This document shows, piece by piece, positions 12,210 to 37,260 of a DNA stretch of 64,000 nt. The notes below the pieces were generated by a model. It was given only the letters and a program-made list of their open reading frames with translations, made no database searches and was not told where the DNA came from. The DNA is from Eutrigla gurnardus (lineage: Eukaryota > Chordata > Actinopteri > Perciformes > Triglidae): positions 25,506,810 through 25,570,809 of the forward strand of contig OY741270.1 of assembly GCA_963514095.1 (NCBI GenBank), written 5' to 3'. Position numbers and translations under genes: made by a program. The first letter of the stretch is position 1, and the number at the start of each line of letters is the position of its first letter.

Positions 12210-13190
12210 ACGAAGAGGAGGAGGAGGACCGGACGAGAGGAGGAGATGGGGGAGGAGGAGGACCGGAGGGCAGGGACATGGAGAGAACGGCTAGTCTGTT
12301 CATACAAACAGTATTCAGGTGTCTGAACATAGATGATACATTAATGAAAGACACACACACACACACATCCCTGCGACTGAGGACGGACTTAAAGGAACAC
12401 CCAGTACCTGACTCCGTGATGGAGATCTGACCCTCTCAGGTTTCAGGACCAGCGAACCCTCGTTCCGTCTCTGACCTTCAACAGGAAACAGGAAGTGGGG
12501 GTCGCGTCTCCAGCTGGCCGCCAGGACGCAGCCCGTTTTCACTTTTGGCATTTAGTGTTTATTTCCAGCTTCCTGGACGTAGAACCGCTTCCTGGACGTA
12601 GAACTCTTCTCTTCTTCTTCCTTCCTTTTCTTCCTCTTCCCATACCTTCCTTCCTCCTCATCATTTTCATTCGCCCCTCCTCTTCCTTTCTCTTCCACTT
12701 CCTCCATCCTCCTCAGGTCACAACTTGAGAGGAAGCTGTGTTTGGGTTGATGGCGTGTCACTGGCAAACAGCAGAAGAAGAACATCGGAGGGCCGTTTCC
12801 TCGGAAGCGTCTGCAGCAAAAGAATAAGAGGAGGAGGGGGAGAAGGAGAACGTTTGAGGTTTTAACCCGTCCACGTTTGGTTCTATTTAAGTGAAAAGCC
12901 GAAGTGAAGCTTCAGACTGACTTTTTTACCGTGTTTTTAAGAAGTTAAAATATATCGAGTTAGATTCGGTTTAAATAGAACGACCACGTCGGGTTAAAAG
13001 TCAGACTTGTGAGATGATTTCACATCCGTCCTAACTGGGACAGAAGATCGGTTAACACACACACACACACACACCCCCAATCAGAGCCCTGTGTTTGAGT
13101 GAGCGGAGGATTCAGAGGTTGGCGTTACCGTAGTTACGTGTGGACGTTCTGTTTGTGTAAAAATAAATCTAGTTTTTATAATCGTTTTTA
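12210..13190 (+). other. strn3 3' UTR with poly(A) signal
   Basis: Non-coding sequence after the TAG at 12207-12209. A canonical AATAAA at 13162-13167 followed by T/G-rich DNA is the likely poly(A) signal. A pyrimidine-rich stretch ending cctcctcaggtcac near 12708-12721 mimics the acceptor of strn3 exon 16. Confidence 0.55.
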
Positions 13191-15515
13191 TAAACGTCGA
13201 AACGTCTCGTCAACGGCACCAAGGAGCATTGTGGGTCCTCACTCCCGTCCTGCCGTCGCTCGCCGCCTCGGCGGAGGTTTCACGTCACGTAGGAGGTAGA
13301 GGAGAGAGGGAGGCGCTGCTGAGGAGTGTTGAGGCTCGGCCGAGGAGGAGGAGACACAAAGAAGATTGTTTATTTATATAAATACAAACATTTTGTAAAA
13401 CATTTTGACTCTCTGACTCAACCCCCCCACGAGCTTCGGCTCATTAACTAGGAAGTATTTGGCTCGACCAACTGGTACCTGAATGCACCACAGATGCAGC
13501 TGCAGTAGATCCTGGTTGGAGGAGCAGCTGCAGGTCTGAGGCTCATAGAGGAGCCTGGAAACCCTCCTGGTTCAGGCTCCTCCTCCTCCTCGTATCACTG
13601 TGTGAGTTTTCTCATTTCACGTTTCTTCATCGCAGCTTCAACAAGCAGGACTAAAGTTATTTATATCATTTTTTATCGTCTCTTACATAGAAAACCAGCC
13701 GGGTTGAGCTCCAGGAGAAACGGTCCAATGGGACACCTCCTGGCGCGGGTTTTTAAAACAAAAGCTGCCACCTGATTGGCTGGCCAGCGTTTTACTTCAT
13801 CGTTGTGGTTTTAATTTAATTGCTTTTTAAACTGAAGGGATTTGTAACGCAATTGATCACAAGTCTTTATTTTTCTTTTCAGCCACGCGACAACTTCCTG
13901 TGTAACTAAAGACTCGTTTTGTTTGTGTAATGCATGATTAATACAATACATTTATTTTTTCTAGGCTTCCAGAGAAATGGAAAAACACGTTCTGATCAGT
14001 TTGCGAGTTTTGATGAGTTTTGTAATTTTTTTTTTTTTTTTTTTGGACAAACTATGAAACAGCAGATTTTAAAGATTGAACCACATAGAATACAACTGTT
14101 GAAATGTATATAAAATGTCTATAATAACTATTAAATGGTGTACATGTACAGAGGCTGTCGCTCCACTCATCATTCTGTGTCACCACACCGCATGAGAGCA
14201 TAAGATTATATAACTAACATTTTTGTAAACTATTTACAATAATGTAAATGCACAAAGGCACAGCTAAACCAAAGATTTCATTTATTCATGCTTAACTGAA
14301 CAAACCTTTAAAATATATAACAATAATATATATAAAAAAATAATATATATATATAAAAAATTAGGAATCGATTTAGGATCTTAAAAGATAAGAATCCATA
14401 TTTTTACATAAATCAATTGTTCTGCCCACCTCCAAGAATAGTCTGAATTAGAAGAATTTAATTGATCTAAGGCAAGGCAATTTAATTTGTATAGCACCTT
14501 TCAACAACCGGGCAATTTAAAGTGCTTTACATAAAATATGAAAAGCATTGGAGAGAAAAAAAACATTAAAACAAGGCAATAATAAAATAAAGTTTAAAAT
14601 GTAAAAGTAAATGGTTGAATATCGTTTTCAGATGAATGTAGTGGATTAATATTTCCTTCTGTCTATCTATAGGTATGAAGTAGAAGAAAAGTACAAGAAC
14701 CTCCTAATAATCCACCTCGGGGTTATTTCCCATCCGTCCGCTAGGGGGTGCGACGAAGCAGCAAACTGCAAACAACGCGAAGGACTCCCGATGAAGAAGA
14801 AGAAGAGGCAGCGGAAGCGGAAATGAGATAATTTTGTTTTGAAAGAGGGAAATTTAAACCTCGACGGATAATCACAAGCAGACAGAAAACAACTGGAATA
14901 ACTAATAAATAATCCTCAGAACGTCGCGGAAATCTTCGCAGAGTGACGTTTTCCGTTCCTGAACGTAAAGTAGGTGTTTCTATTTTGTAATTATTTATGT
15001 AACGTTTAAACTCGACTCGTTTTTCCTTTTTGTACCGTTTGAGCCGCTTCAGAAGACTCACTTTAACTTTATTTTAGTTTAATACTTGGATACTCTGCTT
15101 GATGTTTATGTACTCATGTGTGTTTATTGATCAGCTGGCTGTTGTTTCGATCATAAACTCGACGGGAACGGATCGCTTTACTTCACTTAGCTTAGCTTAG
15201 CTTAGCTTTGTGTTTTTTATTATTCTCCAGCATCCAGTCTACCGAGCAAATGTATAATCATATTATGATTTATAATCATTATTTTCAATTTTTTTTAATA
15301 AGTAACAATTATTAACATTTCTTTAGACAGGAAAACTATAATATAAGATAAGCCTTTATTTACAGAGCTGTCAATCACCAGCTGAGTTCTCCTCCTCCAT
15401 CTTTCCTCCACCTCGTGACGTTTTCCCTCGAGGTTGAGGAAACGAGGTACATTTTTGTTTAACTTATTGCTGCCTTTTGACCTCTGACCCCGGTGGTCTG
15501 TCCGTGCCCCCGCAG
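13191..15515. other. strn3-g2e3 intergenic region
   Basis: No gene seen. It holds AT-rich DNA, a poly(T) run near 14027-14044, a dispersed repeat fragment at 14470-14590, and a CpG-containing stretch near 14735-14950 that may be the g2e3 promoter with an untranslated first exon. A strong acceptor at 15514-15515 precedes the g2e3 ATG, implying an upstream non-coding exon. Confidence 0.5.
14470..14590 (+). repeat. Dispersed fish repeat fragment
   Basis: Contains ggcaaggcaatttaatttgt, atagcacctttcaacaa and aaagtgctttacataaaa, a pattern I recognise as widespread in fish genomes. The exact family was not determined. Confidence 0.55.
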
Positions 15516-15531
15516 GGCCGCTCACACCGTC

Positions 15532-18500
15532 ATGAAGAAGAAGACGAAGGCGAGGACGTCGGAGGCGGCCGACGGCGGCAGCAACCAGCAGTGTGAGTGA
15601 CCGACTGTCCGTCTGGAATAAAGCATCAACGTGGAATATTAAAAATATAATATTTAAACAATTAAACCGGCTTCCTGTTTGTTGTCCAGGTTGCGCTCTC
15701 TGCCGGCTCGCCGACGACGACCCGGCAATGTTCGGGGAAAAGATCACGCTCGACGAGCACAAGCTGTCAGTCCACTACTTCTGTCTGGTGAGTCTGATAG
15801 AGACCCGGTGGAGGGACCCCCAAGTCCTATAGAGACCCGGTGGAGGGACCCCCAAGTCTGATAGAGACCCGGTGGAGGGACCCCCAAGTCTGATAGAGAC
15901 CTGGTGGAAGGACCCCCAAGTCCTATAGAGACCCGGTGGAGGGACCCCCAAGTCTGATAGAGACCCGGTGGAGGGACCCCCAAGTCCTATAGAGACCCGG
16001 TGGAGGGATCTCCAAGTCTGATAGAGACCTGGTGGAGGGACCCCCAAGTCCTATAGAGACCCGGTGGAGGGACCCCCAAGTCTGATAGAGACCCGGTGGA
16101 GGGACCCCCAAGTCCTATAGAGACCCGGTGGAGGGACCCCCAAGTCTGATAGAGACCCGGTGGAGGGACCCCCAAGTCCTATAGAGACCCGGTGGAGGGA
16201 TCTCCAAGTCGGATAGAGACCCGGTGGAGAGATCTCCAAGTCTGATAGAGACCCGGTGGGGGGACCCCCAAGTCCTATAGAGACCCGGTGGAGGGATCTC
16301 CAAGTCGGATAGAGACCCGGTGGAGAGATCTCCAAGTCTGATAGAGACCCGGTGGGGGGACCCCCAAGTCCTATAGAGACCCGGTGGAGGGACCCCCAAG
16401 TCCTATAGAGACCCGGTGGAGGGATCTCCAAGTCTGATAGAGACCCTGTGGGGGGACCCCCAAGTCTGATAGAGACCTGGTGGACCCCCTGTTACATCAT
16501 ATAATGTTCCTTATTAAACCAATAATATAAGTGTGGCGCCGTTTGATCATTGGTGTTTTGTCTCAGCTGACGTCGTGTGGCGTTTACCAGCGAGGGGCGG
16601 AGGACGAGGGCGTCTTCGGTTTCCTGGTGGACGACATCAAACAGGAGATCCGCCGCTCGGCTCGACTGGTGAGACTTTAGAACACTTTAACTTTTCAACT
16701 TTTATGAAACTCCAGAGAGCAACATTGGTCGCCCCCTAGTGTATTAACGGTGTATTGTTCATGTATTAACGGTGTATTCTCTGTGTATTTCCCGTGTATT
16801 TTCTGTGTATTAACGCTGTATTCTCCATGTATTTTCTGTGTATTACCAATGTTTTCTCTGTGTATTTTCTGTGTATTGACACTGTATTCTCCGTGTATTT
16901 CTGCCGTGGTTCCAGATGTGCAGCGGCTGTAAGAAGAAGGGAGCGTGTGTCGGCTGTAACGTCCGGAGCTGCAGGAGGATGGTCCACTTTCCCTGCGGGA
17001 GGAAACGCCAGTTCATCTCGCAGTTTTACGGACCTTTCCCGTGAGTGAGCGTGTTTATTCTACTAGCAGGGCGAGCCCTCGTGGTTCCAGTCCTCGTGGT
17101 CCGGGTTCGAGTCCTCATGGTTCGGGTTTGAGTCCTCGCGGTCCAAGTCCTCGTGAACCGAGTCCTCGTGGTTCGAGTACGCAGACGGCTGCAGGTCAAA
17201 GTGATTTTGATCAGAGAGAACTTGGTGCTGAGCGCATGACCTCTAACCCCGCCGATGAGAGCGTTTATGTGGTCTACCTGTCTCTGTGTCCAGGTCCTAC
17301 TGTCCGGACCACAGTCCCACCCAGTCTCTGTGTGTGGGTTCAGACCTCAGTCTGCCTCAGTCCTGCTCTGTCTGTCTGGACTCCATCGATCCCGTCCTGA
17401 GCTACTCCATTCTCAAATGCCCGTCCTGCCACGCCAGCTGGTTCCACCGGGACTGTGTGCAGGTAGACCCACTGTTTCTTAGACTGGTCCGGTCCTTTAA
17501 AGGGGGTCAGAACTAGACTGGGATGGTCCTTTAAAGGGGGTCAGAACTAGACTGGGATGGTCCTTTAAAGTGGGAGTTTCTTAAGGGATTTTTCATCGTT
17601 TCTATGTGGTGGCTACCGGTGACTGTGTGTGTGTGTGTGTGTGTGTGTGTCAGCGTCAGGCCTACAGCGCCGGCCTGTTCTTCTTCAGGTGTACTCTTTG
17701 TAACAACAAGGAGAGCTTCCAGGAGGAGATGCTGAGGATGGGGATCTACATCCCAGAGAGGTACCACCACCACCGGAGGGCACACACACCATCCGACCCT
17801 GGGAGACTGAAACTGAAACCGCTGCTTGTTCTTTTCCGGCAGAGATGCCTCATGGGAGTTGGAGGCCGACGCGTATTCGGAGCTGCTGGAGGTTTACAAG
17901 CTCTGCGACGCCGCCACCTGCATCTGCACCGAGGGACGGACGCACTCGGCCAAGACGGGGTATTTATGTTTGCTTGGCAGGGTTCTCACAGATAAACACG
18001 GGGAGACGGCTCCCTCTGGTGGTCTACAGCAGTAGTGAACAGTCCTGATGACACCGAGCAAGCGATCTCCTCAAATCCCCCGACTGTTTCATGAGACAAT
18101 CTAACTTAAATGCAGTTTGATCGAGGACGCCTCCCTGAGACCACGTTGTTGTTTGTTTCCAGCTGGTTTGAGGTGATTCGCTGCCGGCTCTGTGGCTCCA
18201 AAGGGACGCACAGGAAGTGTTGGGGGCTGAAGCTGGACACCAGAGACTGGGCCTGCAGCGACTGCACTCAGGCCACGGACGGCAAAGGTCTCCGATCTTC
18301 ACCTTTCCCTCAACTCGCGTTATTATTATTTATATATTTATTTTATTATGTTTATTATTTATAAGGTTGTAATTATGCTGCCTCGTCTTCTCCAGCCTCC
18401 TTGGTTGCGTCTCCTCAAGTAGGTCAGAGGAGGAGTCTGCTGTCCAAACGCCACCTGTCCCCCATCCACTCCTCCATCAGCTGTAAGAGGTACACAAACC

Positions 18501-21385
18501 TAACGCACCCCTCCTCCATCAGCTGTAGAGGTACACAAACCTAACGCACCCCTCCTCCATCAGCTGTAGAGGTACACAAACCTAACGCACCCCTCCTCCA
18601 TCAGCTGTAGAGGTACACAAACCTAACGCACCCCTCCTCCATCAGCTGTAGAGGTACACAAACCTAACGCACCCCTCATCCATCAGCTGTAGAGGTACAC
18701 AAACCTAACACACCCCTCCTCCATCAGCTGTAGAGGTACACAAACCTAACGCACCCCTCCTCCATCAGCTGTAGAGGTACACAAACCTAACGCACCCCTC
18801 CTCCATCAGCTGTAGAGGTACACAAACCTAACGCACCCCTCCTCCATCAGCTGTAGAGGTACACAAACCTAACACACCCCTCCTCCATCAGCTGTAGAGG
18901 TACACAAACCTAACACACCCCTCCTCCATCAGCTGTAGAGGTACACAAACCTAACGCACCATGGAGAATGGGCTTTTAGATGTGATGAACCCCTTTGTCC
19001 CTCAGGTCGCCGCTACCTGTTGGCTCTGGATCCCCTGAGGGGATCCTGCAGGCCCTGGGCCCTCAGCTCCGCCCCACCATCAGTGTGCAGGTTGAGGTGG
19101 ACGGGGACCAGGCTCTGGGTGCCGGGGTGGAGCTGGTGAGGAGGCCCGACTTCGACCCCACACACACTCTGTCTGTCAGGTGAGTGAGAAGCTCTGAGGT
19201 TCGTCTTCGTCCGAACGTAGAGCATCATCAACACCTTCGCTTCTCCGCCCAGGTTCAAAGGCCACCAGCAGACTGCATTTCCCAGCAGCCACCAGGACGG
19301 CGACGCAGCCAGGCAGTACTTCCTGAAGCTGCTGGTGCAGCAGATCCAGGACTCTGCGGTGTTTGAGGGTCCAGACGGATCCAAAAACCTGGCTTTGGAC
19401 GCCCAGGGTATGAATACATTTGACTCTGAAGTGTGTTTGTGGGACTTGGACCTGCGGTGTTGTGCGTACGCCTGCAGGTAACCCGCTCTGTTTGTGTCCA
19501 GCTCTGCGGGAGGACCTGTACTTCGATGCCGGCTGCCTGCTGGCTCTCTGTCTGTTCCACCGCGGCCCTACGGTCGGCTTCTTCTCTCCCGCCCTCTACC
19601 AGTGTCTGTTCAACTACCCGCCCAACCGGCCGCTCACCGTCGCCCACATGACCCCCGACACTCGCGTCACCCGCCGGGTCAGCAGGGTGAGTGAGACTCC
19701 CTCCTTACCTTTACGTCGCAGGTGTCTTGTGGTCCAAAGGCCCAAACTATGGGAACTGATTTCAGATCGCGGAGGCGGAGTCTTTAGACGACCTGAATGA
19801 TGTCATGGCGGCGAACTGGGAGTTCCTGGAGCTGGCCGGCTGCAACCGGCCGATCAGCAGCCTGGCGGAGAGAGAGGCTCTGGTGGAGGATCTGGTCAGC
19901 TTCGCCATGATCGCCAGGATGCAGCTGCCACTGCAGAGGTAGGGACACGTTTCCCAGCAGACACCTGGGCCAATCACTTCTGTTCCATTCTGACATGATG
20001 ATCGCTGGTCGCTCAGCGCTGTACGTCACATGTTTGCGCTGAAAAATAATAACCGGGCTTTTATTGTAAAATGTGTTTCTCAATTTTCATTCTTTAATCC
20101 CCCCCCTTCCCCCCATCCTTGTTGGTCTCTGGAAACGGCAACAGAGTGAGACCCACGCTTTCATTGTGAAATGTGTTCCTTGTTGACTTAGCGGAGCTGC
20201 CTTAGCGGCTATTCTCCAGTAAAGTGAGTCCACTAACTGACTCACAACGTGTCATGTGACCCCACGTATGGAAGCGATGACATCACGGCGTCACCTCTGC
20301 TTGTTTTGGTTTCGCAGGTTTCGGGAAGGCCTGCAGACATTGGGCATCTTCGACCAGGTGATTTCCTGTTTTCCCCTCAGGACTTCCTTCCTGTTGTCTT
20401 TGCTGAGCGCCTGATGTGTCGGGAGCACGCGACTGAGTAGCTCTTTGAATCTGATCCAGGTGCAGCTCTTCCCCGCCACGTTCTACGACGTGTTCTGTGC
20501 AGCGGCAGCGGATCGGCTCACGGCTCAGACGCTCGCTCAGACCTTCACCGTCAACTTCTCGCCGCAGGACGACAGGCTGAGCAGAGAGACGGCCGTCGCC
20601 ACCTTCTGGAGGAGCTTCCTGCTGGACTGTGAAGGTACGTGATCCTCACCAGATCCTCACTGAACCAGATCCTCACTGAACCAGATCCTCACCAGATCCT
20701 CACTGAACCAGATCCTCACTGAGCCGGATCCTCACCAGATCCTTATTGAACCAGATCCTCATTGAACCAGATCCTCACTGAGCCGGATCCTCACCAGATC
20801 CTCATTGAACCAGATCCTCACTGAGCCGGATCCTCACCAGATCCTCATTGAACCAGATCCTCACTGAGCCGGATCCTCACTGAGCCGGATCCTCAAATCG
20901 GATTCAGTTCAAAGGTTTAACTCCTCCCCTCCTCTCCTCTTTCTACTCCCCTCTCCTCCCTCCTTCCCTCTCCATCCTCCACTCCCCCCCCCCCCCCCCC
21001 CTCTTTCTACTATCCCCTCCTCTCCTCCCCCCTCATCCCCTCAGTTGGGAGGAGCTCTATCTCCCTACAGGACCTTCTTCGTTTCGCCACGGGAGCCGCA
21101 GAGCTCCCCGCCGCCAGCCTCCTCCCGTCTCCCTCCATCTCTTTCCTCCACCCTGTGGAGGGGGGAGGAGGAGGAGCAAGGAAGGCAGTCAGAAAGAGGA
21201 GGGAGCTGTTGAGGGACGAGGGGCTCTTCCCTCAGAGCGAGCCCGAGTCCAAACACCTCCTCCTGCCCGTCTCCTCCTCATACCAGGCCTTCAAAAGCTC
21301 CATGGAGCAGGCCATCAGCCACCATGTGCACCTCCTCCCCACACCGTTGGAGGAGGAGGACGGACTTCATCATCGGGGGGTTTAG
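15532..21385 (+). CDS. g2e3: G2/M phase-specific E3 ubiquitin ligase, complete
   Basis: Nucleolar/nuclear ubiquitin ligase implicated in the DNA-damage response and early development (family knowledge). Coding exons: 15532-15592, 15690-15787, 16567-16668, 16916-17040, 17294-17462, 17654-17760, 17843-17959, 18163-18287, 18396-18489, 19006-19179, 19253-19407, 19502-19686, 19766-19938, 20318-20357, 20460-20634, 21045-21385. Phases agree and give 746 residues (human 706, from memory). The N-terminal third holds Cys/His-rich extended PHD and PHD/RING-like modules (CALCRL, CSGCKKKGACVGC, CSVCLDSIDP, FHRDC, CTLCNNKESFQEEMLRMGI, CRLCGSKGTHRKC). From about residue 380 a divergent HECT-like domain follows. 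The last exon has no cysteine at all, so the HECT catalytic Cys is missing, and it has a Gly/Arg-rich insert (GGGGGARKAVRKRR). The gene lies directly upstream of scfd1, as in human. Confidence 0.93.
15786..16487 (+). repeat. 32-bp satellite array, g2e3 intron 2
   Basis: About 22 head-to-tail copies of a 32-bp unit containing gatagagacccggtggaggg and cccccaagtc; 64-bp alternation of ctgat and cctat variants is visible. It starts at the exon 2 donor and fills most of the intron. Minus-strand frames here are repeat artefacts. Confidence 0.95.
16738..16905 (+). repeat. Degenerate tandem repeat, g2e3 intron 3
   Basis: Repeated units of gtgtattaacggtgtattct and gtgtattttctgtgtatt type. Confidence 0.85.
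17060..17182 (+). repeat. ~18-bp tandem repeat, g2e3 intron 4
   Basis: Six to seven units of gtcctcgtggttcgagtc type, just after exon 4. Confidence 0.85.
18468..18960 (+). repeat. 41-bp array seeded by the g2e3 exon 9 splice donor
   Basis: About twelve copies of a 41-bp unit containing ctcctccatcagctgtagag followed by gtacacaaacctaac. The first copy is the last part of exon 9 itself (ctgtaagag|gtacac), so every later unit repeats the exon end and its donor. Confidence 0.95.
20640..20896 (+). repeat. ~16-18 bp tandem repeat, g2e3 intron 15
   Basis: Units of cagatcctcactgaac and cggatcctcactgag type, starting at the exon 15 donor. Confidence 0.9.
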
Positions 21386-21505
21386 TTCCAGGTCTCCAGT
21401 ATAACGTCTCTTTAAACCCAAACCTCTTTGTGCTTGTTTGGTATTTAGTTGTTTCTGTTTTTGTTTTGTCTGAATTCTGAGGTTTTGTTGAAGTAACTTT
21501 TAAAA

Positions 21506-21511
21506 AATAAA
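21506..21511 (+). other. Likely g2e3 poly(A) signal
   Basis: AATAAA about 120 bp after the g2e3 stop; a second AATAAA lies about 20 bp further on. Confidence 0.6.
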
Positions 21512-21824
21512 ACTTATCAACGCAAGAAATAAACAATTTGTAGTAGCTTTTTGACAGATTTTTTAAAAATAATTTAATAATGGATTTCTGTCATTAATTT
21601 TCTGTCCTTTTCTTAAACTTTCCTGTTATTTATCAGTTCTGTGTTTGCTGTATGTTTTACAAGTCTGACTTTTCTCTTTGTTCTTGTGGATCATAAATAC
21701 TTAAACAACAGTTTTGTTGTCCTGATTTGAACTTTAAACAACTGAAAACAGAAATAATGTTTTGATTTAATTGTCCAGGTAAGAAGGATATAATGTTGTA
21801 GAGCGAGTCGTCCTCCAATCGAAT

Positions 21825-21970
21825 AATCGGTAGTTTGATTGTGAAGTGTCTGTGGGGCCCAAAGTGCCTCGAAGGCTGAGCCATCGATGTGAATGAGTGA
21901 ATGTAGACTGAATGTGGTGTAAAGTGCCTTGAGAAACTGGAAACACGCAGTTCCATTTATATAGTTTGAT
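21825..21970 (+). mobile_element. Degraded L2-type LINE/SINE tail
   Basis: Contains gtgaatgagtgaatgtagac, gtaaagtgccttgag and ttccatttatata, the pattern of the 3' tail shared by many fish L2 elements and the SINEs they mobilise. Degenerate. Confidence 0.45.
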
Positions 21971-22094
21971 TTATAAACATTTATATTAATATATTCAACT
22001 GAATATTAGTTTTACATATTAAAACATGACCTGAAAATATAGTACAGTATAAAATAGCAGATCATAAAATAGAGTCCTAATAACTCATTGTTGC

Positions 22095-22450
22095 TGGTGT
22101 ACTTAATTATATTCCACTGCTGGTAGAGTGAGACCTCTTTGATTTGAAATCCTTGTTTGTCTCTGGTAATGGAAACAGAGTGAGACCTCTTTAGTTTTTT
22201 ATTCTTTGTTTGTCTCCGGAAAAAGCCACAGAGTGAGACCTCTTTATATTTTCATTCTTTGTTTGTCTCTGGAAAAAGCAACAGAGTGAGACCTCTTTAA
22301 TTGTTTTCCGTACTTGTTAGTCTCTGGGAAAAGCAACAGAGTGAGATCTCTTCCCCTCCTTGTTTGTCTCTGGAAACGGCAACAGAGTGAGACCTTTTTA
22401 ATGTGTTCCCCTCCTTGTCTGTCTCCGGAAACGGCGGCAGAGTGAGACTT
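22095..22450 (+). repeat. ~60-bp tandem array upstream of scfd1
   Basis: Five to six copies of a unit containing tttgtctctggaaaaagcaa and cagagtgagacctctttaat. A lone related copy is at about 20117-20160 in g2e3 intron 13. The array ends about 70 bp before the scfd1 ATG and so lies in its proximal promoter or 5' UTR. Confidence 0.85.
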
Positions 22451-22518
22451 CTCTCATTTTACCTCCTCTCCGCTGCCGCCACGTCATCAGCCACTCCGTC
22501 ACCAGCACAACATCAAAC

Positions 22519-36903
<14,385 letters not shown>

Positions 36904-36923
36904 TGAGGACGCCAACGATATGT

Positions 36924-36927
<4 letters not shown>

Positions 36928-36994
<67 letters not shown>
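36928..36994 (+). repeat. (CT)n in scfd1 3' UTR
   Basis: CT dinucleotide run about 25 bp after the scfd1 stop codon. Confidence 0.95.
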
Positions 36995-36998
<4 letters not shown>

Positions 36999-37260
36999 AG
37001 GTCGTAGCTGATCTCTTTATTCCAGTTGATCTTCTGTAAACTAAACTTTGTCATTGTCTCTTCCACTCAGCACTAATAAAGCTAATCAAACCCGCTCAGC
37101 TCGCCTCACGCTTTATTCCATGTTGTGGAACCGACAGGGTTCATCATCTCGGGAGCAGGAATCTAATCGGGACATTCTGTGTCGGTCGATAGAGAAATGT
37201 TGGACGGACCGATCTGAGTCCTTATTTAAGCTCCGCCCATCATGGAGCTGGAATTCATTA

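Noticed and set aside
18468..18960. CRISPR-like direct repeats
   Set aside because: Units are contiguous with no unique spacers, inside a vertebrate intron.
19030..19048. Short palindrome ggatcccc-tga-ggggatcc in g2e3 exon 10
   Set aside because: Only 8-bp arms within coding sequence; explainable by codon content.
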